Source: a virus
Strand: one strand, 5' to 3'
IMG/VR virus record: IMGVR_UViG_3300035701_000315
Coordinates: 1-22,757 of that record
Length of the DNA: 22,757 nt
The notes below the pieces were generated by a model that searched no databases, was not told where the DNA came from, and saw only the letters and a program-made list of their open reading frames with translations. Of this stretch, positions 1-7,513 are shown piece by piece (the first letter of the stretch is position 1; each line of letters opens with the position of its first letter). The position numbers and the translations under genes were made by a program.

Positions 1-351
1 GGCATGTGCGCCTTCGAGGACGGGCGATTCGTCGAGGGCGCCGAGGCGAGGAGCTACGACGGCGTGGTGAAGTTCATCCTCGACTTCCGCGCCGACGTAG
101 TGGTGATCGAAGACTTCAGGGTGCGGCGCGGGCAGCCGTCGGACTATCACCCGTCGATTCGGACCATTGGGGTGGTGGAATACGTCTGCCAGTGCAACGG
201 CATCCCCCTGATCATACAGTCGCCGTCGATTCTGAGGTTCACCCTCGAGGCCCAGAAGGGCCTGCACAGGAGCCGCCACGTCAAGGCGGCCGCGGCGCAC
301 GTCTCGTACTACCTCAAGAAGGCGGCGAAGAATGCTCCTGCTCGACCGTAA
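1..351 (+). CDS. RuvC-like Holliday junction resolvase, 5' partial
   Basis: The reading frame is open from the first base, and the Gly codon before the first ATG continues the usual GWALFEDG-type opening of phage RuvC-like proteins, so the true start probably lies upstream. What is visible is the second half of an RNase H-fold resolvase: a hydrophobic strand ending in an acidic pair (VVVIEDF, about residue 36), then an RTIG helix, a strand with IQSPS, and a C-terminal SRHVKAAAAH helix where these enzymes carry their last active-site residues. The first catalytic Asp would be upstream and cannot be checked. Such enzymes cut branched DNA during viral recombination or packaging. The gene overlaps the helicase gene by 20 bases. 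The RuvC-like fold is an inference from motif spacing; a generic RNase H-fold nuclease is the alternative. Confidence 0.7.
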   Translation, partial: GMCAFEDGRFVEGAEARSYDGVVKFILDFRADVVVIEDFRVRRGQPSDYHPSIRTIGVVEYVCQCNGIPLIIQSPSILRFTLEAQKGLHRSRHVKAAAAHVSYYLKKAAKNAPARP

Positions 352-1921
352 GCGCTACAGGATGACGCTGAGGTCGGGACTAGTCCCACGGGAGCTGAGG
401 CCATACGAGGCGGAGGGCGGGCGGTACTCGTTCCCCGTCTGCGGGGACATCGTAAGGCGGCTACTCGCGGCCGACCATGGGCTCGAGATCTTCGAGGACT
501 TATCCGACGAGCTCGAGTCGGTCAGGGCCGCCCAGGAGCCCCTGCTGGCGATCGCGGAGATGGACGACTGCGAGGGCGACCCGCGCCTCTACCCATATCA
601 GAGGGTGGGCGTTCGCTGGCTGCTCGAGGTCGGACGGGGCGTCCTCGCGGACGAACAGGGCCTCGGCAAGACGGTGATGGCGATCGTCGCCGCGACCGAG
701 GCCGCGCCGGAGAGGGCGCTGGTGATCTGCCCGGGCTCGGTCATGGGGAGCTGGGTGGGGCACATCCAGCAGTGGGCTCCGGGTTCCTTCGTATGCGACC
801 TGCCGCAGGGCAAGAGTGGGCGCGACGCCACCACGCGCGAGTGGCACGAGCGCGGCGGGTTCCTTGTGACCAACTACGCACGGGCCGAGCTCGAGGAGCA
901 GAGGATCTACTCTCCGCTCGTCATTATGGACGAGGTTCACAAGGCCCGCAACCGCAAGACGGGCGTGTCCGAGTCCGTCAGGCGCATCGCCCGCAAGGCG
1001 GAGTTTCTATTCCTACTCACGGCTAGCCCGACGGTGAACAACGTCCCCGACCTCTGGCCGCTGCTCGCGATGTGTGACCCCAAGAGGTTCGGCTCCTTCT
1101 GGGGCTTCGTGTTTCGCTTCTGTGACGTGCTCGACGACGGATATGGGCTGAAGATAGGGGGGGTGGCCGACGGCGAGGGCGAGGCGCTCGACCGCATCCT
1201 GAAACCGTACGTTCTCAGGCGACACGGGCTCCTCGGCCTCAACCCATCGGAGTCGAGGACGATGGAGTATCGACTGATCGGCGAGCAGAAGGCGCTGTAC
1301 ACGGCGATGGATAAGACTGGAGTCTGCTCGCACGGCGGCTGCACGGTCGAGGTCCTAGACGTGCTAGCCCAGGTCACGAGGCTGCGGCAGCTCGCCCTCG
1401 ACCCGGGCCTTCTGTTTGAGCACTACGACGGGCCGTCGAAGCTCGACGCGCTGCCAGACCTAGTCTGGGAGAGGAAGGGTCAGATGGTGATGTTCACCGC
1501 CTACGCCGACCTCGCTCGGCGGGCGGTCCAGAGGCTGAGGGACAACGGCATATCGGCGATCTGGCTGACGGGCGACCTCACGGACGTGCAGAGGATGGGT
1601 GTGATCGGGGCGTTCAAGAGGGGCGACGCGCAGGTCCTCGTCGTGACCCACGGCACGGGTGGGGAGGGCCTTAACCTCGAGGAGGCCGACCGCGCCGTCT
1701 TCCTCGACCTCGCGTGGCACCCGGCCGGCAACGAGCACGCCATGCGCCGCATCCTCCGCCCGGGCCAGAGGAGCGATAGGACACAGATCACCTATCTCCA
1801 CTCGGTCGGCACGATCGAGGACCACGTCAGGGACATCGTCGCGGAGAAGAGGCCCGTCACGATCACCGAGATCATCAGCAGGGGGGGCGTCGCTCGCCCA
1901 GTCTCGGAGGTCTCGAAGTGA
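332..1921 (+). CDS. SNF2-family DEAD/DEAH-like helicase
   Basis: A 529-residue superfamily 2 ATPase of the SNF2/Rad54 type, in the compact form common in phages. The first RecA lobe has a Q-motif-like YPYQRVGVRWL, Walker A DEQGLGKT (residues 107-114, with Gln where DEMGLGKT is usual) and Walker B DEVH (200-203). A TASPT motif III follows. The second lobe holds GEGLNLEEAD and the arginine-finger motif RRILRPGQR (472-480), then a T-I-E-D-H-V segment typical of the family. It should be an ATP-driven DNA translocase that remodels protein-DNA complexes or branched DNA. The ATG at 332 lies inside the resolvase gene, suggesting translational coupling. No extra domain is visible. The family call is firm; the specific role in replication or recombination is inferred from the neighbours. 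Confidence 0.92.
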   Translation: MLLLDRKRYRMTLRSGLVPRELRPYEAEGGRYSFPVCGDIVRRLLAADHGLEIFEDLSDELESVRAAQEPLLAIAEMDDCEGDPRLYPYQRVGVRWLLEVGRGVLADEQGLGKTVMAIVAATEAAPERALVICPGSVMGSWVGHIQQWAPGSFVCDLPQGKSGRDATTREWHERGGFLVTNYARAELEEQRIYSPLVIMDEVHKARNRKTGVSESVRRIARKAEFLFLLTASPTVNNVPDLWPLLAMCDPKRFGSFWGFVFRFCDVLDDGYGLKIGGVADGEGEALDRILKPYVLRRHGLLGLNPSESRTMEYRLIGEQKALYTAMDKTGVCSHGGCTVEVLDVLAQVTRLRQLALDPGLLFEHYDGPSKLDALPDLVWERKGQMVMFTAYADLARRAVQRLRDNGISAIWLTGDLTDVQRMGVIGAFKRGDAQVLVVTHGTGGEGLNLEEADRAVFLDLAWHPAGNEHAMRRILRPGQRSDRTQITYLHSVGTIEDHVRDIVAEKRPVTITEIISRGGVARPVSEVSK

Positions 1922-2103
1922 TTGGGAAGAGGGGGAGGGTATATGGGCGAGGCTGCCGCATCAGCACTCGTGGTGGGGAAGGCCACACTGCACGGCCCCC
2001 CCGCCTACTGGGGCGCCCGACTCATTGCCGTAACTCTTCTGGGCGTCCCGGCTCATTGGACTCGCCGGGTATATACGGACGGGAAGCCAAGGGGAGTGGT
2101 GCA
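1922..2103 (+). promoter_or_regulatory. Intergenic region, likely promoter for the nuclease gene
   Basis: This 182-base gap is the longest non-coding stretch in a window where nearly all genes overlap. It holds two GGGTATAT motifs (1938-1945 and 2068-2075), an imperfect direct repeat (2011-2027 and 2041-2058) and a Shine-Dalgarno-like AAGGGGAG (2089-2096) seven bases before the ATG at 2104. The second TATATA-like box lies about 30 bases before that ATG. No convincing -35 box stands 16-18 bases upstream, and the spacing would also fit an archaeal TATA box with a very short leader, though the SD would then be hard to transcribe. Transcription starting here is inferred. Confidence 0.4.
2011..2058 (+). 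repeat. Imperfect tandem direct repeat, about 30 bp period
   Basis: GGGCG-CCCGACTCATTG at 2011-2027 recurs as GGGCGTCCCGGCTCATTG at 2041-2058, differing by one inserted base and one substitution. The copies sit 30 bases apart, close to three helical turns, just upstream of the TATATA-like box at 2068. This arrangement suggests binding sites for a regulator upstream of the nuclease-HNH-Sak4 genes. The binding protein is unknown. Confidence 0.45.
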
Positions 2104-2985
2104 ATGAGAAACCCAGACTTCGTTGGTGTTAGCCCAAGCCAGCTCGAGGCGTCGACGTGCAGAATGGCGTGGCACCTCGGCTACCGACTGGGCTACAGGG
2201 CCAAGAGGGTGACGGCGTCACTGGACCTCGGGACGGGAGTCCACGCCGCGCTCGAGGCCCTCTACGCCGAGGGCCGCGACCCGGTCGGCGTGTTCACGCA
2301 GTGGTGCAAGAAGAGGAGGGCCGAGCTCGCGCCCGAGTGGGAGGATGACCTCAACGCCATGGCCGAGGTGGAGGGCCTCGGAACGACCATGCTCGAGGGC
2401 TACGTCGAGCAGTGGGCAGAGGCCGACAAGTCCCTCGAGGTGATCGCCACCGAGCACACCCTCGAGGGGCGCGTCCCGATACCCGGGACGGAGGAGCCGT
2501 CGAGATACACGATCAGGGCCCGCCTCGACGGCGTCGTCAGGGACGTCGTGACGGGCAAGCTGTTCTCCCTCGAGCACAAGACTTTCAGTCGATCGAACCC
2601 GGCGTTCCACGACCTGAACCACCAGTTCACCGCCCAGGTGTGGCTGGGCCGCGACCTCGTCGCCTCCCTCGGGATGGACGACCCCGTCATCGGAGTCCTC
2701 TACAACGGCCTGAGGAAGCAGGCCCCCGGGCCGCGCGTCAAGGGCCCGCTCTTCGTGAGGGAGAAGATCTATCGCAACGAGAATCAGATCGCCGTCATGC
2801 TGTATCGGGCGTACTGGGTGTGCGAGGAGCTGTACAGCGCAGACGTCAAGATCTACCCCTCCCCGAGCCCGGTGCGATGCGGGTCGTGCGAGTTCAGAGA
2901 GGTGTGCGTGGCGTGGCAGAGGGGAGAGGACTATCAGTTCCTGCTCGACGAGGGGTTCTCGGGCAGGGAGGAGAGGAATGGCTGA
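2104..2985 (+). CDS. Cas4/RecB-like PD-(D/E)XK nuclease with Fe-S cysteines
   Basis: A 293-residue protein with the layout of Cas4/AddB-type nucleases. A first Cys (C19) lies in the N-terminal PSQLEASTCRMAW helix. The nuclease core has RLDGVV (D142) followed by LEHKT (E157, K159), then an HQFTAQVW helix where a Q-motif is expected. A C-terminal cluster CxxCx5C (C259, C262, C268) completes four potential 4Fe-4S ligands. Such proteins are 5'-3' or ssDNA exonucleases in viral recombination. The ATG at 2104 was chosen over the in-frame GTG at 1918 because the conserved N terminus begins there, it has an SD-like AAGGGGAG, and the upstream stretch looks non-coding. The HNH and Sak4-like genes follow directly, which fits an end-processing plus annealing pathway. 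No CRISPR array is present, so a CRISPR adaptation role is unlikely. Confidence 0.88.
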   Translation: MRNPDFVGVSPSQLEASTCRMAWHLGYRLGYRAKRVTASLDLGTGVHAALEALYAEGRDPVGVFTQWCKKRRAELAPEWEDDLNAMAEVEGLGTTMLEGYVEQWAEADKSLEVIATEHTLEGRVPIPGTEEPSRYTIRARLDGVVRDVVTGKLFSLEHKTFSRSNPAFHDLNHQFTAQVWLGRDLVASLGMDDPVIGVLYNGLRKQAPGPRVKGPLFVREKIYRNENQIAVMLYRAYWVCEELYSADVKIYPSPSPVRCGSCEFREVCVAWQRGEDYQFLLDEGFSGREERNG

Positions 2986-3304
2986 AGCGGAGCGGCAAAA
3001 GAGGTGGAGGTTGGCTCATCCTGAGCGCGTGAATGCCATGAGCAGGCGGTGGCGAGCAGGAGTAAGGCTCGATGTCCTTTCTCACTACTCGGGCGGGCGG
3101 CCCGCCTGCGCCCTGTGCGGGTTCTCCGATACGAGGGCGCTCGACATAGACCACATCGGCGGCGGAGGGCGCGCGCATCGTAGAGAGATCAATAGAGAGG
3201 ATCTCTACCCGTGGCTCAAGTCGAGAGGATGCCCGTCCGGCTATCGGGTTCTCTGCCGGAACTGCAATCAGATCGTGTATATCGAGTCCAAGGAGGTATT
3301 ATGA
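2978..3304 (+). CDS. Small HNH/zinc-finger endonuclease-like protein
   Basis: A 108-residue protein overlapping the nuclease gene by 8 bases. After a basic N-terminal helix come CxxC (C44, C47), then the D-H pair of an HNH site (DIDHIGGGG, residues 56-64), a LYPWLKSRG spacer and a second CxxC (C93, C96) ending LCRNCNQ. This is the zinc-bound beta-beta-alpha-metal layout of small HNH proteins common in phages. It could be a homing-type or recombination-associated nicking enzyme. It sits between genes of one operon rather than interrupting one, and it shares their codon use, so it looks like a resident gene. Its stop overlaps the next ATG (ATGA). The catalytic residues appear intact, but the target is unknown. 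Confidence 0.82.
   Translation: MAEAERQKRWRLAHPERVNAMSRRWRAGVRLDVLSHYSGGRPACALCGFSDTRALDIDHIGGGGRAHRREINREDLYPWLKSRGCPSGYRVLCRNCNQIVYIESKEVL
3290..3297 (+). promoter_or_regulatory. Shine-Dalgarno site AAGGAGGT deciding the Sak4 start
   Basis: A near-perfect anti-16S match lies directly before the ATG at 3301 and inside the end of the HNH gene. It supports this start over longer in-frame extensions. Confidence 0.7.
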
Positions 3305-4113
3305 AGAAGAAGGGGATCACAGCAGAGAGGCCCGAGACGCCATTCCTCGTCGAGAGGCCTCAGGGAAGTAGGCATCTGAATATCATTATCTATGGCGACT
3401 CCGGCGCCGGCAAGACGTGGCTAGCGGGTACGGCGCAGGACTGCGAGGCGACGAGCCCGGCCCTGTTGATCGACATCGACTCCGGCGTGTCCACGCTCGC
3501 CGGCAGGGAGATCGACGTGGTGCGGCCGAGGTCGTGGGCGGATATTCAGAAGATCTACGAGTTCCTGCTCCACGACAACACGCACTATAAGTCGGTGATC
3601 ATCGACTCCCTGACAGAGGTGCAGCGCAAGTTCAGCATGGGCACCATCCTCGGGGAGATCAAGGACGGCGCAGACCACTACAACGACCTCGGGGCGACGC
3701 TGGTCCCGACGCGGCAGGACTGGATGAGGACCGGCGACCAGCTGCGCAAGCTCATCCGAGCCTTCCGCGACCTCGCGTATCTGCCCGATGAGAGCAGGCG
3801 CGTCCACGTCGTAATGATTATGCTTGAGAAGTACGACGAGAAGAGGAAGGTCATCTGCCCGCAGCTGTCGGGCACCCTCGGGAACGAGTGCGGCGCCTTC
3901 GTCGACGTGCTGGCCCGCCTGTCGCGCCAGCTGGTGACGGTCGAGAGGGACGGCGAGGAGGTCCAGGAGGTCCGCCGCCACCTCCTGCTCGACGACTACA
4001 TCAACGACATCGACGTCCGTCACATGGGCAAGGACAGGTCGGGCAAGCTCGGGCTCTACCTCTGGGATCCCACCATGTGCGACATCGTGGAGGGCTTCTG
4101 CCGTGCGAACTGA
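3301..4113 (+). CDS. Sak4-like RecA-fold ATPase (phage recombinase/annealing type)
   Basis: A 270-residue P-loop ATPase of the AAA_24/Sak4 kind found in phage recombination modules. Walker A is GDSGAGKT (residues 32-39). A strand ending IDIDSG and a Walker B-like SVIIDSL follow near residues 98-104, then a long helical region with RKLIRAFRDL and a VVMIMLEKYDEKR strand. Known Sak4 proteins bind single-stranded DNA and promote annealing with their cognate SSB. A DUF669-type SSB lies one gene downstream, and a Cas4-like nuclease lies two genes upstream, which supports that role. The start follows a strong SD. The end overlaps the FAD-enzyme gene by 11 bases. Distinguishing Sak4 from other phage NTP-binding proteins needs a profile search. 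Confidence 0.82.
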   Translation: MKKKGITAERPETPFLVERPQGSRHLNIIIYGDSGAGKTWLAGTAQDCEATSPALLIDIDSGVSTLAGREIDVVRPRSWADIQKIYEFLLHDNTHYKSVIIDSLTEVQRKFSMGTILGEIKDGADHYNDLGATLVPTRQDWMRTGDQLRKLIRAFRDLAYLPDESRRVHVVMIMLEKYDEKRKVICPQLSGTLGNECGAFVDVLARLSRQLVTVERDGEEVQEVRRHLLLDDYINDIDVRHMGKDRSGKLGLYLWDPTMCDIVEGFCRAN

Positions 4114-5470
4114 CGTGGCCATCGTCGGCGCGGGCCCGGCGGGGATGTACTGCGCGCGAGAGCTCAAGAGGCTCGAGCCCGATATCGGCGTCGTGATCGT
4201 CGAGAAGGGCTGCGGCATCAAGGGCCGCGAGTGCCCGAAGACGAGGGAGTGCGCGTGCGAGCCGTGCGCGATCCTCTGCGGGACGGGCGGGGCCGGTGGC
4301 CTCTCCGACGGCAAGAATACCATCAGCGTGGGCCGCGGCACGCAGGGCGAGGACCTCTTCAGACCCGAGGACGTGTCCATCATGCGCGAGGTCGACTCCT
4401 CCGTGGCCGCCTACGCCGGGGGCGAGAGCGTCGTCTTCGACGGCCAGCAGGCAATGCTCCACCCCGAGTTCAGCCGGCTGGGGTTCACCTTCTCGAGCTA
4501 CCCGCTCCGCCACCTCGGTTCGGACGGCATCAGGCGGTGGGCCGCGAACATGAGGGGCGACCTCTGGGAGAGGGGCGTGGAGTTCGTCGACGCGGAGGAG
4601 GTCCGAGGTATTCTCAGCAACTCCCGAGAGGACCGCAGGGCGAGGGTGGTAGTCACGGAGAATCGGTCCATCGAGGCCCTCTACGCCGTGGTCGCCGCCA
4701 CCGGGCTCGACGGGGCTCCGTGGCTCCACGAACAACTCGTCATGCACGGCTGCCAGTTCAGGCCCGGGCCGGCCGGCCTCGCCATCCGCCTCGAGGCCCC
4801 AGCGGCCGTGCTCGCGCCCCTGTTCGGCGCGTTTTACGACTGGAAGATGGAGCGCGGTAGGCTGCGCTCGTTCTGCTGCAACAACAGGGGCTATGTGCTC
4901 AACGAGAGGCACGCCAGCCTCGGAGTACGCAACGTGAACGGGCACTCCTTCCTCGATGAGTCTATGAAGACGGAGTCATCCAACTTCGCGATCATGGCGA
5001 AGGTGACGACGGCGATGACAGCGGACCCGCAGGAGATAGTCGTGGGCCTCGCTCGAGCGGTCAACGGCGCGGCCGGCGGGCACTCCGTCGTCCAGTCCGT
5101 TGAGGACTTCTTGTGCGGGAGGCCGACGGAGGCGTGGGACCTCTCGTACAACTACTTCATCACGAATAGGCAGGCGAGGCATGGCGTCGACATCGGCCAG
5201 TGCCTCGACGGGATCGACGGGCTGGCGAGGGACTTCAGGGACTACATCCTGACCCTCGACAGGCTCGTCCCCGGGGTGATCGGAGATTTCTCGGTCGTCT
5301 ACGCCCCGGAGGTCAAGTACTACTCGCCGAGAGTGTCGCTGACCCCCGGATGGGAGAGCGTGGACGTGCCGGGCCTCTACGTGATTGGGAACGCATCTGG
5401 ATACCTCGACTCGCTCGTGGCCGCGGCGACGTCTGGGATTATAGCGGCCAGAGACATCATTGGAGACTGA
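4103..5470 (+). CDS. FAD-dependent oxidoreductase, COG2509-like
   Basis: A 455-residue flavoprotein starting at a GTG inside the Sak4 gene. The N terminus is a Rossmann FAD fold, VGAGPAG (GxGxxG at residues 9-14), with the acidic end of strand 2 at VEKG. A cysteine-rich segment (C37, C44, C50, C52, C55, C59) leads into GTGGAGGLSDGK, a signature I associate with the uncharacterised FAD-dependent dehydrogenases of COG2509. The C-terminal GLYVIGNASGY plus AAATSGIIAARDI closes the FAD site. Substrate and partner are unknown. Such an enzyme is unusual within a viral replication module. It could act on a nucleotide or modified base, or have a redox role; neither is shown by the sequence. The cysteines might bind metal or form disulfides. 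Confidence 0.8.
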   Translation: MRTDVAIVGAGPAGMYCARELKRLEPDIGVVIVEKGCGIKGRECPKTRECACEPCAILCGTGGAGGLSDGKNTISVGRGTQGEDLFRPEDVSIMREVDSSVAAYAGGESVVFDGQQAMLHPEFSRLGFTFSSYPLRHLGSDGIRRWAANMRGDLWERGVEFVDAEEVRGILSNSREDRRARVVVTENRSIEALYAVVAATGLDGAPWLHEQLVMHGCQFRPGPAGLAIRLEAPAAVLAPLFGAFYDWKMERGRLRSFCCNNRGYVLNERHASLGVRNVNGHSFLDESMKTESSNFAIMAKVTTAMTADPQEIVVGLARAVNGAAGGHSVVQSVEDFLCGRPTEAWDLSYNYFITNRQARHGVDIGQCLDGIDGLARDFRDYILTLDRLVPGVIGDFSVVYAPEVKYYSPRVSLTPGWESVDVPGLYVIGNASGYLDSLVAAATSGIIAARDIIGD

Positions 5471-5475
5471 GAACT

Positions 5476-5943
5476 ATGGTTCGACTGAACGTAAATCTCG
5501 ACGAGATCGGGTCCGCCCGCGCCGTCATACCGGCCGGGCGCTACGAGGCGCGACTAACTGACTGCACAGAGAAGCAATCGTCCACGGATAATCCCATGCT
5601 CGAGTGGACGTGGGAGATCTCGGCCGGCGACCACCAGGGGGCCGAGCTCAGGTCGTTCACGTCCCTCCAGGAGCACGCCCTCTTCGGGCTCAAGAGCCAC
5701 CTCGAGGCCTTCGGCGTGTCGGGCGAGGTCGACATGGACACCGACAAGCTCGTCGGCAAGTCCGCCGTGCTCGTCGTCGTCACCAAGACGATCAAGAACC
5801 GCAACACCGACGAGGACATGGAGGTCAATCGCATCAACATGGTCCTTCCTGCCGCGAAGAAGGCGGGCGGGGCCGTCGTGCAGGCCGGCAAGGCCGGCGC
5901 CAAGACGACGGGAGCCAAGACTAAGGGCGGCATGCCGTTCTAG
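5476..5943 (+). CDS. DUF669-like single-stranded DNA-binding protein
   Basis: A 155-residue protein. The first ~115 residues follow the DUF669 pattern of phage SSB-like proteins: an N-terminal VIPAGRYEARLTD strand, then NPMLEWTWEI, and TSLQEHALFGLKSHLEAFGV. A strand-rich segment with VVVTKTIKNRNT follows. The tail is low-complexity, rich in Gly, Ala and Lys, and ends GGMPF. This resembles the flexible linker plus hydrophobic tip by which SSBs recruit partners, although the usual acidic residues are missing. It probably coats ssDNA for the Sak4-like protein and the primase-polymerase genes on either side. The ATG at 5476 was chosen because the upstream in-frame sequence lies inside the FAD-enzyme gene. 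Confidence 0.75.
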   Translation: MVRLNVNLDEIGSARAVIPAGRYEARLTDCTEKQSSTDNPMLEWTWEISAGDHQGAELRSFTSLQEHALFGLKSHLEAFGVSGEVDMDTDKLVGKSAVLVVVTKTIKNRNTDEDMEVNRINMVLPAAKKAGGAVVQAGKAGAKTTGAKTKGGMPF

Positions 5944-5954
5944 GGTGCCTCCCG

Positions 5955-7334
5955 ATGCTCGAGGAGGCGCTGAGATACGAGGGGCTGGGGCTCTCAGTAG
6001 TCCCGGTACACTCCGTCGGCGCCAATGGTAGGTGCTCCTGTGGGAGCGTCAGGTGCAGGTCGCCGGGGAAACATCCACGGGGCGAGTGGCGAGCGAGCCA
6101 GACGTCCCGACTGACTCCCGACGACCTCCGGAAGGCCCTCGGGCCCGGCGCACCGAAGAGCAACGTGGGCATCGTCACCGGACCCATATCGGGCGTGCTG
6201 GTCGTAGACATAGACGGCGAGGAGGGGCTCGAGTCCCTCAGGAGGGCGGGCCGCCCCATCGAGTCGCTACCCATCACCCCGGCCGTCCGCACGGGCGGGG
6301 GAGGCATCCACCTCTACTACCGATACCCCGAGGGCGCGGAGGTCAAGACCACCGCGGGCGTCCTGTCCAAGGTGGACGTCCGCGCCCAGGGTGGGTTCGT
6401 CGTGACGCCGCCCTCTGTGCACAGGTCGGGGGCGAGGTACGAGTGGATCGAGGGCCGAGGCCTGGGCGAGGTCGAGATAGCCGATCTCGACGCGCCCGCG
6501 CTCCTCGGGGAGCGCCCCGCCGAGGGGGTGAAGATACGCGTCAGCACCAGTTGGTTCGAGGAGATCCTCGGGGGCACCCCCGAGGGCGAGCGGAACTCGT
6601 CCGCCACGAGACTGGCCGGGCGCTACCTCGCCATGGGACTAGTCCCCGACGAGGCGGAGATGCTCCTCGGCGCGTGGAATCAGAGGAACAGCCCGCCGCT
6701 GCCCGACGGGGAGATCCGCCAGGTTATCAAGTCGGTGCAGAAGACCGGCAGTCAGGACAGGGGGCTGGAGTGGATATCGGGCGCCCTCGGGGCCGAGGTG
6801 ACGGCCGTCCGCCGCATAACCGGCGACGAGCCGAAGGTCATCCTCGAGTTCCCACAGGGGACGTGCACGGTCACGACCGCCCAGCTGTTGTCCCCCGTGG
6901 CGTTCCAGGCGGCGGTCGCCGACGCCACCAAGGTGATCGTCCCGAAGAGGTCGGCCAAGACGAGCCCGTCCCACGAGGCGCTGGCGCAGGCGATCCTGCG
7001 GGCGTCGGTCGACGAGGACGCCGGGCTCGAGGCGACGTGGGTCGGGGAGCTGAAGTCGCTGGTCCGCGACTACGTGGCTAATCAGAGGATGATACCCCAC
7101 GTCGAAAAGGAGCCGGTCCCGATGAGCGGGCCGTTCAGGATGGACGGGCGCGTCTGGGTCGCCATACTCGACATCGCTCAGAGGAGCAGCGCCCGGTGGG
7201 GCGTCCGCATCCAGAACACGACTCAGATGGCCCAGAGGCTGCGCAGCCTCGGCATCGAGCCGAGGAAGCTCGAGGCGTCCGACGGGTCGTTCAGGCCCAT
7301 GTGGGGCGTCAAGGAGTCGGAGGTGACGAAGTGA
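5955..7334 (+). CDS. Primase-polymerase (AEP family) with PriCT-like domain
   Basis: A 459-residue protein with a prim-pol N domain. It opens with the cysteine-rich CSCGS/RCRSPGKHP segment (residues 27-41) seen in bifunctional primase-polymerases. The metal-binding motif is VVDID (D85, D87), the sHk-like motif is GGIHLYY (H119), and a third motif is VDVRAQGG leading to PPSVH (D141, H156). The region near residues 215-265, with RNSSATRLAGRYLAMG and a DGEIRQVIKSV helix, resembles a PriCT-1 domain. The rest (about 270-459) is not recognised and shows no Walker motifs, so no helicase domain is fused. It probably primes viral DNA synthesis for the family A polymerase downstream. Its stop overlaps the GTG start of the next small gene. 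Confidence 0.87.
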   Translation: MLEEALRYEGLGLSVVPVHSVGANGRCSCGSVRCRSPGKHPRGEWRASQTSRLTPDDLRKALGPGAPKSNVGIVTGPISGVLVVDIDGEEGLESLRRAGRPIESLPITPAVRTGGGGIHLYYRYPEGAEVKTTAGVLSKVDVRAQGGFVVTPPSVHRSGARYEWIEGRGLGEVEIADLDAPALLGERPAEGVKIRVSTSWFEEILGGTPEGERNSSATRLAGRYLAMGLVPDEAEMLLGAWNQRNSPPLPDGEIRQVIKSVQKTGSQDRGLEWISGALGAEVTAVRRITGDEPKVILEFPQGTCTVTTAQLLSPVAFQAAVADATKVIVPKRSAKTSPSHEALAQAILRASVDEDAGLEATWVGELKSLVRDYVANQRMIPHVEKEPVPMSGPFRMDGRVWVAILDIAQRSSARWGVRIQNTTQMAQRLRSLGIEPRKLEASDGSFRPMWGVKESEVTK

Positions 7335-7513
7335 GCGAGGTACTAGCCATCGTCGTCGGCATATTCATAGGCGAGGTCATCATAGGGTGTTACCTCCTCC
7401 TCGAGTTGCTGGCGATGAGGTGGCAGAGGCGAAGAGAGGCGAGACTGCTCGCGAGCGGCGCGCCCGCGATGGTATTCGATCGTGAGATAATCACGGCGCT
7501 GAGGAAGAGATGA
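7331..7513 (+). CDS. Small single-pass membrane protein, unknown function
   Basis: A 60-residue protein starting at a GTG that shares bases with the primase stop (GTGA). Residues 4-29 form one long hydrophobic stretch (VLAIVVGIFIG, then YLLLELLAM), followed by a basic WQRRREAR segment, which would place the C terminus in the cytoplasm. No family is recognised. It lies between the primase and the helicase and overlaps the helicase start (ATGA). The gene is supported by tight packing and a sensible membrane profile rather than by homology. Confidence 0.6.
   Translation: MSEVLAIVVGIFIGEVIIGCYLLLELLAMRWQRRREARLLASGAPAMVFDREIITALRKR

Noticed and set aside
1152-1165. G run in the SNF2 gene as a possible frameshift site
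   Set aside because: The frame continues with intact helicase motifs on both sides of the run.
1918-2103. GTG-initiated N-terminal extension of the Cas4-like nuclease and a 61-residue frame in the same gap
   Set aside because: Neither resembles a conserved protein. The conserved N terminus starts at 2104 with an SD, and the stretch has repeat and promoter-like features.
2104-2985. Cas4-like gene as part of a CRISPR adaptation module
   Set aside because: No Cas1, Cas2 or repeat-spacer array is present. The neighbours are phage recombination genes, where Cas4-like nucleases are common.
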